Assembly (NCBI RefSeq): GCF_001661595.2
Contig: NZ_LYPF02000004.1
Location: 124,001-188,000 of the forward strand
DNA from: Crocinitomix algicola
GTDB taxonomy: Bacteria > Bacteroidota > Bacteroidia > Flavobacteriales_D > Crocinitomicaceae
Direction: 5' to 3'
Length of the DNA stretch: 64,000 nt
The notes beneath the pieces were generated by a model. It was not told the origin of the DNA. It worked only from the letters and a program-made list of their open reading frames with translations, and did no database searches. This document shows, in pieces, positions 43,985 through 54,300 of this stretch; within the stretch, counting starts at the first letter, position 1, and every line of letters starts with the position of its first letter. The position numbers were made by a program, and so were the translations under genes.

Positions 43985-46900
43985 ATGAATAAATTGCGTT
44001 TATCTTTAATCGCTTCTTGTGCCTTGTTGGCATGTACGGGTTCATCAGATGAATCAAATAATAAAAACAATAACTCTGAAGAGAAAGTTGAGTCAATGCG
44101 ATTCGAAACATTAAGTTCGAACGACACTGGTATTGAATTTTTTAATACCATAGAAGAGACCGAAGAATTCAATTTTTACAACTACGAATATATATACAAT
44201 GGTGCTGGTGTTGCTGTTGGAGATGTAAATAATGATGGTTTGCCAGATTTGTATTTCTCAGGGAATCAAGTACAAGATAAGCTGTATTTAAATCAAGGTG
44301 ATATGAAATTTAAGGATATTACCGAAACGGCATTTGATGAAAATGCAAACGAAGGATGGCACACTGGTGTTACTATGGTTGATGTAAATGGAGATGGTTG
44401 GTTAGATATCTATGTTTGTCGCTCAGGAAACCCCAAAGACCGTTCGTTAATGGGGAATTTACTATTCATAAATAATGGAGATAATACTTTCACTGAAAAA
44501 GGAAAAGAATATGGAGTAGATGTAGCAAAACGTACAACTCAAGCCGCTTTCTTTGACTATGATAATGACGGAGATTTAGACTTGTATGTTATGAATCATC
44601 CGATTAAAGAACCAAGAGAACGGTTTGTTACCGTGAACGAATTTCTTAGGTTAAAAAAATATGGTGAGGATGCTGATGTTTTTCTAGAGAATAGAGATGG
44701 AAAATTTGTTGATATATCGAAAGAAGCAGGAATTGAAAACAATTGTTTCGGTCTAGGAATAGCTATAGGAGATGTGGATGGGAATGGTTTTGCTGATGTC
44801 TATATTTCAAATGATTATCAAGATCCTGACTTTTTATACATGAACAATGGAGATGGTACATTCTCTGAGGAAATAAAAGAGCGTACAAACCATATATCCA
44901 ATTATTCTATGGGGAACGATATAGCTGATTTCAATAATGATGGTGCCTTGGATATAATGACGCTTGACATGGCTGCAGAAGATCATGTCCGTTCAAAAAG
45001 AAATATGGGAGGAATGAGTACTAAGAATTTCTGGGATTTAGTAAGTGTGGGCTTTCATTATCAATATATGTTTAACGGACTGCAAATGAATAATGGTGAT
45101 GGTACATTTACGGATGTTGGTCAGCTGGCAGGAGTATCAAAAACTGATTGGAGTTGGGCACCGCTTTTTGCTGATTTTGATAATGATGGAAAAAAGGACC
45201 TTTTCATCACCAATGGATATCGCCGGGAAGCTAGAGACAATGATTATACGCGAACATATTCCATAAAAGAGGAGCGAGGAGAGATTGAAAATTTCGAAGA
45301 AGGGCTGGCGTTAATGCCTACTACTAAAATTTATAATTATATTTTCAAAAATGAGGGTGAAATTCACTTCTCAAAGAAAACAGAAGAATGGAATATTAAT
45401 GCACCAATTAATTCAAGTGGTGCGGCATACGCGGATTTGGATAATGACGGGGATCTCGATTTAATCATCAATAATATGGAAGAAATGTCTTTCATTATGG
45501 AAAACAAACTTGAAACGAGTAATAATTATGTGAAGATTAAAGTAACGGGTGAAGGGAAAAATTCTGAGGCAATCGGAGCTAAAGTGAAGGTGTTTACAGG
45601 AGATGAAATTCAATTTCAAGAATTGCATTATACAAGAGGGTATGAATCGAGTGTAGAACGTGAATTGCATTTTGGTATAGGCGATCATGATCAAGTGGAT
45701 AAAGTACAAATTCAATGGACAAATGGGGCAACTTTAGAGAAAACGAATATTGCGGCAAATAAGCGACATGAATTTGGCTTAGAGGATGCAAATAATGCTG
45801 ATATTTCTCCAGAAAAGGTGCAGCCACTTATGACTAACGTGTCTGATTCTTTATTTGATTTTGTTCATCACGAATTAATGGCTGATGACTTTAAAAGTGA
45901 GGTTTTATTGCCGAATAAGATGTCTCAATTAGGACCGTTTATTTCTAAAGGTGACGTGAATGGTGATGGGCGTGAAGATTTATATGTATCGGGTGCAGCG
46001 GATTTCAGCGGAAAACTTTATGTGCAACAAGCTAATGGTACCTTTAAAGAAAAAGCTGGACCATGGAATAAACAATCAAAGCGTGAAGAAATGGATTCAG
46101 AGTTTTTTGATGCCGATGGTGATGGTGATCTCGATTTGTATGTCGTTTCTGGAGGTAATGAATATAATTATCAATCAGAGTTGATGAAAGATCAATTATA
46201 CATTAATGATGGAAAAGGAAACTTTACGAATGAATCGAAAGATCGCTTGCCAAAAATGGAGTCTTCTGGGCAAAGAATTTTAATTGGAGATTATGATAAT
46301 GATGGTGACTTGGATCTTTATGTTCCTGGAAGACAAACGCCTGGATACTATCCTTTTGCTCCAAGAAGTTATTTATTGAGTAACGCTGGGAATGGAATTT
46401 TTAGTGATGCAACAGCTAGCGCTATGGATCCAAATCATACGGAAGATAAGCTTAATTTTATGGGACCAGGAATGGTAACAGATGGTCTGTTTGATGATTT
46501 TGATCAGGATGGTGATTTGGATATTGTACTTGTAGGAGAATGGATGCCAGTTACTTTTTTTGAGAATAATCAAGGTAAATTTATCGACGTAACCGACCGA
46601 ATGAATCCGAGCAAAGAAATTGGATGGTGGTATTCAATCTCTTCGGGTGATTTTAACGGTGACGGAATTAATGATTATGTCGCCGGAAATTTAGGAGGTA
46701 ACAACAAGTTTCACCCTTCAAAAGAAAAGCCGTTAGAGCTTTATTGTAGTGACTTTGACGAGAATGGCACCTATGATATCGTTTTAGCAAAATATCAAGA
46801 CAATATTTGTTATCCAGTTCGTGGTAAACAATGCTCTTCTGAACAAATGCCTTTTATCAACAAAAAATTCCCAACGTTTTCAGAATTTGCATCGGCAAAT

Positions 46901-47326
46901 CTGGAAAGTATATATGGTGAAGAAAAATTGAATCAGGCGTTGCACTATTCTGCAACATCCTTTAAATCATCAGTGTTACTGAGTGAAAATGGTGTGTTTT
47001 CTACACATAAATTACCTGTTTTTGCACAACTAGGTCCAATTAATGAGTCGATTGTAATGGACGTGAATAATGATGGGTTTTTAGATATAATTGCCGCGGG
47101 AAATAATTTTGCAGCTGAAGTTGAAACCATTCGTTATGATGGTGGAAGAGGGGTTGTTATGCTCGGGGATGGTAAAGGAAATTTTGAAGATTTGACTTTG
47201 TCCGAGTCTGGTTTTTATGAGCCGATGGATTGTAAAGATATGGTTTTAGTGAACTCAAATGGCCGTGAATTGGTGATTACCGTATCGAATCGTGCACCAT
47301 CGAAAACCTTTATTTTTAACAATTGA
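43985..47326 (+). CDS. VCBS/FG-GAP repeat lipoprotein with ASPIC/UnbV region, copy 2
   Basis: An 1113-aa paralogue of the protein at 39715-43038, collinear along its whole length. The lipobox is LLAC with Cys17. It has the same series of calcium-loop blades (GDVNNDGLPDLYFSG, DYDNDGDLDLYVMN), the same EDHVRSKRNMGGMST block, the ASPIC-like REL.FGIGDHD region, and the same late segment PVRGKQCSSEQMPFI. The copies differ throughout at non-motif positions, so the duplication is old and not a recent assembly or gene-conversion product. An SDR gene on the other strand separates them. No ligand or enzymatic activity is known to me. Confidence 0.88.
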   Translation: MNKLRLSLIASCALLACTGSSDESNNKNNNSEEKVESMRFETLSSNDTGIEFFNTIEETEEFNFYNYEYIYNGAGVAVGDVNNDGLPDLYFSGNQVQDKLYLNQGDMKFKDITETAFDENANEGWHTGVTMVDVNGDGWLDIYVCRSGNPKDRSLMGNLLFINNGDNTFTEKGKEYGVDVAKRTTQAAFFDYDNDGDLDLYVMNHPIKEPRERFVTVNEFLRLKKYGEDADVFLENRDGKFVDISKEAGIENNCFGLGIAIGDVDGNGFADVYISNDYQDPDFLYMNNGDGTFSEEIKERTNHISNYSMGNDIADFNNDGALDIMTLDMAAEDHVRSKRNMGGMSTKNFWDLVSVGFHYQYMFNGLQMNNGDGTFTDVGQLAGVSKTDWSWAPLFADFDNDGKKDLFITNGYRREARDNDYTRTYSIKEERGEIENFEEGLALMPTTKIYNYIFKNEGEIHFSKKTEEWNINAPINSSGAAYADLDNDGDLDLIINNMEEMSFIMENKLETSNNYVKIKVTGEGKNSEAIGAKVKVFTGDEIQFQELHYTRGYESSVERELHFGIGDHDQVDKVQIQWTNGATLEKTNIAANKRHEFGLEDANNADISPEKVQPLMTNVSDSLFDFVHHELMADDFKSEVLLPNKMSQLGPFISKGDVNGDGREDLYVSGAADFSGKLYVQQANGTFKEKAGPWNKQSKREEMDSEFFDADGDGDLDLYVVSGGNEYNYQSELMKDQLYINDGKGNFTNESKDRLPKMESSGQRILIGDYDNDGDLDLYVPGRQTPGYYPFAPRSYLLSNAGNGIFSDATASAMDPNHTEDKLNFMGPGMVTDGLFDDFDQDGDLDIVLVGEWMPVTFFENNQGKFIDVTDRMNPSKEIGWWYSISSGDFNGDGINDYVAGNLGGNNKFHPSKEKPLELYCSDFDENGTYDIVLAKYQDNICYPVRGKQCSSEQMPFINKKFPTFSEFASANLESIYGEEKLNQALHYSATSFKSSVLLSENGVFSTHKLPVFAQLGPINESIVMDVNNDGFLDIIAAGNNFAAEVETIRYDGGRGVVMLGDGKGNFEDLTLSESGFYEPMDCKDMVLVNSNGRELVITVSNRAPSKTFIFNN

Positions 47327-47375
47327 TTAATAGGATAATAATTTAATAACGTTACTATTATTTTTTTTTAAAACG

Positions 47376-47407
47376 TTTGATAATTTCCACATGTTTTATT
47401 ACATTAG
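47376..47407 (+). promoter_or_regulatory. Probable promoter of the FN3-repeat T9SS protein gene
   Basis: TTTG at 47376-47379 and TACATTAG at 47400-47407 (one mismatch to TAnnTTTG) are separated by 20 bases. The ATG follows 35 bases downstream. Confidence 0.5.
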
Positions 47408-47442
47408 CGAAATTAAATCTAAAAATAATTTAAAAACAAGTT

Positions 47443-50400
47443 ATGAAGAAAATTGACTTAGTACTTAAGCTACTATTCGCGGTAGTTTTTGTCGGCAGCG
47501 CTTCTGCTCAAGGTCTTACTCCGGGAGGAGTGGATTGTGAAAGTGCTACGCCAATCACAATAGGTAGTGGTTGGGTTATGCCGGCCTGTGGCGATCAATG
47601 GTACTCATTTACCGCACCATGTGATGGGGAATTCAACCTGTCAGATTGTGCTGCTGATGAGGGTCTAGCATTGGATTTAGCCAGATCAAATGAACGTAGA
47701 ATTTACACAAGCACTTGTGATGCACTTGTTCTCGAAACAACAACCTCATGGACTACATGTTCAACAACGCCAGTTGCGTTGGAGGCTGGAGAAACAGCGT
47801 ACGTGCAAATTATAGATCAGTGGAGTTGTGATAATTCAAGAGGAGATTATAGCTTCTCTGTAGAGTTTGATGATCCAGATTGTCCAGCACCGACTTCACC
47901 AGAGGCAATTCCTACAGAATGGGATGAAGCAATGTTAGCTTGGTTCGGTGATTCGGATCTTTTTGATGTTGTATATGGACCAGTTGGATTTGATCCTGAA
48001 ACTGAAGGAACTTGGATTGAAGACGTACCAGGCGATGGGTCTAGTGCTTTTATGATGTTGGACGGTTTAGCACAGTTAACATGTTATGAGTATTATGTTT
48101 ATTCGGTCTGCGATGGAATTAGGGGTTGCGTAGGAACAAAGTCTCAAACTTTCTGTACTCCAGCAATTTGTCCAATACCGGAGTATATTGGAGAATTCGC
48201 GATAACAAATACAACTACTAAACTAGAATGGGATCAAGGAGCATCGGAAGATGAATGGGATGTGTCTTACGGTTTTGAAGGGTATGAAATTGAAGGAGTT
48301 GGAGAAATAGGATTCTTAGGAGGATATGACGTAGATCATGAATATGACTTAACTGGATTGGATCCGGCTACATGTTATGATTGGTATGTTCGATCAGTTT
48401 GTTATGAAGATTTGGATGAGGATGGTTCAGATGAAACTTACTATTCTCTTTGGGTTGGTCCAAATGAGTGGTGTACAAATGCCAACTGTTTAGACCCTAC
48501 TGATGGTACAATGATTGCTTCGGGTGGTTTAACTGCGACACTTGAGTGGGAAGCAAATAATGATCCTGAAGAAAGTGAATGGAACTTACAATATGGTGAA
48601 CCAGGATTTGAATTAGGAACTGGAGTAACAATTACCAATGTTCCAACTAATCCATTTACAGTACCAGGATTGACTCCGGGAACAGATTACTGTTTCTACG
48701 TTCAAGCGGTATGTGGTGAAGGACCAGATTCATTATCAGGTTGGACAGGACCATACTGTTTTACAACTTCTACTTTCTGTGAAATGCCAAGTGGATTAGG
48801 AGCTGCGCCTTCTTCTCCGTCTGAAACAGGTTTAAGCTGGGTAGAAAATGGTGATGCTACTTCTTGGGAAGTAAGTTGGGGAGCTGGAATTGACGATCCA
48901 ATGGATGGTTCAATTGAAACAACAGATGTTTTCCCTTCATTAGCATTAACTGGATTAACAGCGGGTGAAGATTATTGCTACTTTGTTAGAGCTAATTGTG
49001 GAATGGGAGCTGATTCTGCTTCTGCATGGGCTGGACCTTATTGTTGGTCACAACCACCATTGTGTGCTACACCACACTCTTTAAACGTATTGAATATCAC
49101 AAATACTGCTGCTCATATTAATTTTGTTGCAACGGGTGGTGAAAATTATGATATCGAATGGGGTGCGCCATGTTTCGAGCCAGAAATGGGTGACGAAGCT
49201 GGATCTGTTGCTGGTACAACTGATTTACCTTACTACATGACAGGTATGACACCAAGTACTCCTTATTGGGCGTATGTAAGATCAAATTGTGGAGTTGACT
49301 CTGTATCAGCATGGGCTGGACCGATTTTATTCGGTACTGATATTACAAATGATAACCCTTGTGGTGCTGAAGAATTAGTTATGGGTGGTGAGCAAATCGT
49401 TCGTCACAACTTTGAAGCAACTGTATTACCAGGTGAAACAGGAATCGCGCCAGAAGCAGATGATTGTTATGGAAATAATGGATGGTGTTCAGGTGATGGA
49501 GTAGATAGATCTGTATGGTTCAAATTTACAGCACCAGCGTCAGGAAGAGCAAAAATCTCAACATTTGATCCAAGTGAGTGTGTTACGAATGGTTACACGG
49601 AAATCGCAGTTTATTCTAGTGGAGATTGTGGTGTGATTGGTGGATTTACGCCAATTTATGCTAACTCTTTAGCTGATGATGCTACTGAACCTCCTTATGG
49701 ATCGGAAGTTATAGCATGTGGTTTGACTCCTGGTCAAGAATACTATGTAATGGTTAATCCAATTAGTTATATCCAACCTGAAGTTCACTTCGGAATCACT
49801 TTAAGTGAAGTGGAAGAAATTTCAGCTGGATTAGGATTAAGTCCAACTATCTGTGCAGGTTCTTCTTATGATTTATTTAACGCAATTGCTGGTGAATCTG
49901 CTGAAGACGGAACTTGGTACAACCCAACTGTTGCTCCTGGAAATGAAATTTCAAATGAAGTTGTATTCCCAGATGAAGAAGGTTCATTTGATTTATACTA
50001 TGTGTTAGACAACGGATGTGATGCTGATACTGTAATGACAGTAGTATCTACTAACGAAGGTCTTTCTGCTGGTAATGATGGATTCTATACTGCTTGTAAT
50101 GATTATCCAATCGTTTTATCGGATCACTTAGGCGGTTCGCATGACGGTGGTGGAATCTGGGAGTATGTTGGAGTTGATGAGGACGTAGCTTTAGCTGGAG
50201 GTCTTTTCAATACTCTTGGAATGGGACCTGGAACATATCCTTTCCTTTATACAGTAGCAAACGAATATTGTCCAACTGACTCTGCTTGGGTATATGTAAC
50301 ATTATTCGATTGTGCTGGAACGGATGAAGAAACTCAAAACGAGTTAATGGTTTATCCAAACCCAGTTGAAGATGTATTAACAGTTCAAAACTTAAACATT

Positions 50401-50577
50401 GATGGTAACGCTGTTATCGAAGTATTGGATGTTGAAGGACGAATTGTAATCTCAAATACTGTAGGAAATGTATATGGACCATATCTATTAGATATGTCTG
50501 CTGTTGAAAGTGGAGTATACATTGTTAAAGTAACAAGCGAAAGTGCTGAACAAAAAGTACGAGTTATTAAGCAATAG
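47443..50577 (+). CDS. Secreted fibronectin type III repeat protein with T9SS type A sorting domain
   Basis: A 1044-aa secreted protein with a signal peptide (about 1-22, ending SASAQ). First comes a Cys-rich, PPC-like beta domain (about 25-145). Five FN3-like modules follow at about 147, 243, 349, 446 and 541. Each opens with C-x-x-P and has a mid-module W-x-x-x-Y/W-G strand (EWDVSYG, EWNLQYG, SWEVSWG) and a later Y-C/Y-x-x-V-R/Q strand. A second PPC-like domain lies at about 630-790, with VDRSVWFKFTAPASG. A further beta region follows, and the C-terminal 75 residues form a type A sorting domain (LMVYPNPVEDVLTVQ onward). The many paired cysteines suggest disulfide-stabilised modules outside the cell. 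A strong terminator follows. Confidence 0.88.
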   Translation: MKKIDLVLKLLFAVVFVGSASAQGLTPGGVDCESATPITIGSGWVMPACGDQWYSFTAPCDGEFNLSDCAADEGLALDLARSNERRIYTSTCDALVLETTTSWTTCSTTPVALEAGETAYVQIIDQWSCDNSRGDYSFSVEFDDPDCPAPTSPEAIPTEWDEAMLAWFGDSDLFDVVYGPVGFDPETEGTWIEDVPGDGSSAFMMLDGLAQLTCYEYYVYSVCDGIRGCVGTKSQTFCTPAICPIPEYIGEFAITNTTTKLEWDQGASEDEWDVSYGFEGYEIEGVGEIGFLGGYDVDHEYDLTGLDPATCYDWYVRSVCYEDLDEDGSDETYYSLWVGPNEWCTNANCLDPTDGTMIASGGLTATLEWEANNDPEESEWNLQYGEPGFELGTGVTITNVPTNPFTVPGLTPGTDYCFYVQAVCGEGPDSLSGWTGPYCFTTSTFCEMPSGLGAAPSSPSETGLSWVENGDATSWEVSWGAGIDDPMDGSIETTDVFPSLALTGLTAGEDYCYFVRANCGMGADSASAWAGPYCWSQPPLCATPHSLNVLNITNTAAHINFVATGGENYDIEWGAPCFEPEMGDEAGSVAGTTDLPYYMTGMTPSTPYWAYVRSNCGVDSVSAWAGPILFGTDITNDNPCGAEELVMGGEQIVRHNFEATVLPGETGIAPEADDCYGNNGWCSGDGVDRSVWFKFTAPASGRAKISTFDPSECVTNGYTEIAVYSSGDCGVIGGFTPIYANSLADDATEPPYGSEVIACGLTPGQEYYVMVNPISYIQPEVHFGITLSEVEEISAGLGLSPTICAGSSYDLFNAIAGESAEDGTWYNPTVAPGNEISNEVVFPDEEGSFDLYYVLDNGCDADTVMTVVSTNEGLSAGNDGFYTACNDYPIVLSDHLGGSHDGGGIWEYVGVDEDVALAGGLFNTLGMGPGTYPFLYTVANEYCPTDSAWVYVTLFDCAGTDEETQNELMVYPNPVEDVLTVQNLNIDGNAVIEVLDVEGRIVISNTVGNVYGPYLLDMSAVESGVYIVKVTSESAEQKVRVIKQ

Positions 50578-50596
50578 ATTTAATAAATAATAAGAA

Positions 50597-50628
50597 GAGA
50601 GGCGGGTTCATTGAATCCGCCTCTTTTT
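50597..50628 (+). terminator. Intrinsic terminator after the FN3-repeat gene
   Basis: AGAGGCGG pairs with CCGCCTCT, extended by GTTCA/TGAAT, and is followed by five T residues, 20 bases past the stop codon. Confidence 0.88.
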
Positions 50629-50693
50629 GTTTATAGATGAAATTGAAACTATTTTGTATTTTAGTCGCAAGAATAATTCATTAAAGAAAACAT

Positions 50694-51227
50694 ATGGCAA
50701 TTCAAGGACCTTTTAATTTAAAACAATGGATTGAGGATAATAGAGATTTACTTCAACCTCCTGTGTCAAATAAAAATTTATATACACAATCAGGCGATTA
50801 TATCGTAATGATTGTAGGTGGTCCTAATGCGCGCAAAGATTATCATTATAATGAGACCGAAGAATTATTTTATCAATTGGAAGGAGACATTCAGGTTACC
50901 ATTCAAGAAGAGGGTAAGGCTCGAAAAGTTGATATAAAAGCAGGAGATATGTTTTTGTTACCTGCAGGAATTCCTCATAATCCGGTTAGGCCGGCTAATT
51001 CAGTGGGTTTGGTTATAGAAAGAGTTCGAAAAGGTACTGATTATAAGGATGGTTTAATGTGGTTTTGTGATGCTTGCAATACCAAATTGCACGAAACTTT
51101 TTTCGAATTAAATAATGTGGAGAAGGATTTTCAACCTCGATTTAAAGAATTTTATAAATCAGAAGATTTAAGGACTTGTAAGAATTGTGGTGAGGTCATG
51201 GAGGTAGATGATCGGTTTGTCGATTAA
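50694..51227 (+). CDS. nbaC: 3-hydroxyanthranilate 3,4-dioxygenase
   Basis: A 177-aa cupin dioxygenase that opens the ring of 3-hydroxyanthranilate in the kynurenine pathway, leading to quinolinate or to further degradation. The iron ligands His51, Glu57 (HYNETEE) and His95 (GIPHNP) are present. The bacterial-type rubredoxin-like second metal site is complete, with Cys125, Cys128, Cys162 and Cys165. Length matches the bacterial enzyme. No other kynurenine-pathway gene is in the window. The gene stands alone between a T9SS cargo gene and an opposing large gene. Confidence 0.95.
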   Translation: MAIQGPFNLKQWIEDNRDLLQPPVSNKNLYTQSGDYIVMIVGGPNARKDYHYNETEELFYQLEGDIQVTIQEEGKARKVDIKAGDMFLLPAGIPHNPVRPANSVGLVIERVRKGTDYKDGLMWFCDACNTKLHETFFELNNVEKDFQPRFKEFYKSEDLRTCKNCGEVMEVDDRFVD

Positions 51228-51350
51228 CAACTCTTCTAAGGGCAGTATAAACATGCAAAAACCTTATTGCATAACATTTAATTTAGACTACCTTTTTTTA
51301 ATCAAAATTTTAGGTGTGAGCAAATAGTGATATTGTATTGTTATACTGGC

Positions 51351-54300
51351 TTATTTTAAAAGAACAACATGTCCTGTTAGTTCGAAGTCTTTACCGTTGA
51401 GATCAGTGTAAATAATTTGCCAAACATATACGTCGTCAGGAGCTAGATTACCATTATAAGAACCAGACCATTCTTCATCAATAGAATTCATGGTATAGAT
51501 AAGTTCTCCCCACCTATTAAATATTTGCATTTGAAATTTCACAATATTATGACCGATTGCTTTGAAGCTATTATTGAACGAATCGCCGTCAGGACTGAAA
51601 GCATTAGGAACATAAATAATAGGTTCAAACAATATTGGAACCTGGGCAGAATTTGTACAACCGTTTGAATCAGTTACTGTTGCGATATAAGCGGTGTTTG
51701 TTTCAGGAAAGACTACCGTTGTTGGGCAAATAGTACATTCTATGTTATAATCAGGCGTCCATAAAATTTCTCCATCTGCAATTGCCCAAATTGTTGATGT
51801 GTCTCCAATAATTGGATAGACTGCAGGAGAAACTTCTATTGGAGGAGGGTCAAAAAGGTATACATTGACAATAGCAGAGTCTTTGCAACCATAATCATCT
51901 GATACAAATACCGTGTACGTCATGTCGTGTAAAGGTTTTGAGGTTGTTACAGCGGCGTTAGGATTTGATAAATAACCAGAAGGATACCATTTGTAATAAT
52001 TACCGCCACTTGCCGTAAGAACAGTGCTCTCACCCGGACATATGGTAATATCTGGTGATACTTCAGCTTCAATTTCTATCACATGAACATAGACTGAATC
52101 CGTAACAGTTCCGCAAGCATTGGTGAAGTCGACAAGATATAATGTATCCACTAATGGTGAAAGGAAAGGGTTGTAGGCGGTTACATCACTAATTCTGTAG
52201 TCTGGATACCATAAGTAGTCAGTTGCACCTCCCGCAGTAACTCTGATACTATCTCCTTTACAAATCGTGGTTTCATCTTGGAGAATTGGGTTAGGCACAT
52301 CTAAATCTACATGAACTTTAACAGTATCTTCGACTAGGCAGCCATCTGCTGTGGTAATTTCGACGTTAAAAAAAGTCGTTATCGGAGGGCTAGCGATAGG
52401 ATTAGGTGAAGTAGGGTCATCTAAGAACTCGGGAGGTGTCCAATTATACGTGTCCCCACCTGAAGCGTTCAAAACTACTTGATCTCCTACACAGATTGCT
52501 GTGTCTGGGGAAGCATCTGTATCTGTTTCGAAGACGTAAACAGTAACTTCTAATTCTGTCATACCACAGATACTTTCTATCGTTACTGTGAATGTTGTTT
52601 CTTCATCAATGGTAGCAATAGGGTTTGCACTTGAAGGGTCACTTAATAAATCTTCAGGTCCCCATGAATAGGTATCACCTCCTGTAGCAAACAATTCGAC
52701 TGAAGTTCCAGGACATATAGTATCGGTTAATGTACCAGCTGTACCTTCAAAGATTTCAATAATTACTTCAATGTAGGCCGTGTCAGGCTCATAACATCCT
52801 TCGTCATCACTGACCACCAATCGAACAGTATAAGTACCTGGCTCTTCGTAAAAATGGGTAGGTTCAAACTCAGTGGATGTTTCACCATCGCCAAAGTCCC
52901 ATAGATAATTATCGCCATATAAACTTTCGTTGGTAAATATTACTGGGTCTGGGATACAAATTATTGGCGCACCTGTACTGAGAACAGCTTGAATTTTTGA
53001 GAGATCAAACTGAAAAACAGCCATATTACAATTGGAAGCCCCTTTGTCCGGAGCAAATACCCCTGGAGTGGTCGGAAAAACTCCTCCTGCACTCGCGCAA
53101 GCCGCACAGATGGCATGATATATTGTACCGTTTTTATCAAACCTACTCGTCCCTCCATCTACGTGATCACCGGTTGAAGATGGGTCTCCCATAAAAGTTC
53201 CATATTTCAAGTCGGCCATTTCCTGGGTGAACACTGCAAGATAAAAATTACTACCACCGGTATCGTCTTGATAGGCATCAGCAGTTGTTGGAAACCCTTC
53301 TGTTGTACTTCCTATGGCTCCGCCTACAGATTCATTTAAGACGCCGCCCCAACCAGCAATATAAATTTCATAACATTCGCTTATTAATAATGCCGTTGGT
53401 GAAATTTCTGCTACTCCTGTTCCTGCTCCAAAAACGGATGACCAAACGGTAGTGCCCAAATCGTTTGATATTTTGTGTATGAATTGACCGCTATTCGGGT
53501 TTATATAGTTGTCACCATCGGTTTGATAGGGGCCACTTGATTGTCCATAAATGTAAATATTATCATCAATATCAGTGTCAACTAAATAAGCTTGATCATA
53601 ATCATTCGTTCCTAAATAAGTTGCTTCTGCGGTATAAGCGGGGGCAATAAATTTCATCAAATAACCATCAACACTACCCCCTTGATAAGCGGGATGAATA
53701 TTACCACCTGTATTAGGAAGGTCATTACTGGTTGTACCACCTACGACTAAAATATCACCAGTAGAGGTAACTTTAATTGAATTTCCTGATTCATCACCAT
53801 TTCCACCAACAAAACTACTCCATAAGAGGGATGTTAAATTAGAATTGAACTTTGCAGCAATTGCATCTTTCCCACCTCCCAAAGAAGCATCAAAACCTCC
53901 TACTATGGGAAAATCAATTGATGTTGAAGTCGACGTAATATATACATTAGAAGATTCATCAACAACAACCTCACCGCGTAATTGATCACCATAATTATAA
54001 ACGACCTCACCTGTCTCAGAAATCCCGTCAAAACCAGATCCCCCCATAAAAGTCCCCCCAAGTATGGCGTCTCCAGCTTCGGATAATTTAATGAGAAAAA
54101 TATCTGCTCCTGCAGTGAAATTTATCCCGTCAATAACGGCACCTCCTCCTAGGTTGTTTTCTGCTTGGTAAGGTGAACCGCCTACGGGAAAATCAGTTGA
54201 GGATGTCGCCCCCATTATATATAAGTCGTTGTCCTCGTTTACAATTATACTATGAGGAGTCTCACTGCCAATTCCTCCAATATAAGTTGAATAAATGATG

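Noticed and set aside
39900-47200. Possible recent tandem duplication or transposition of the VCBS genes
   Set aside because: The copies differ throughout, no flanking direct repeats or transposase are seen, and the intervening gene is on the other strand.
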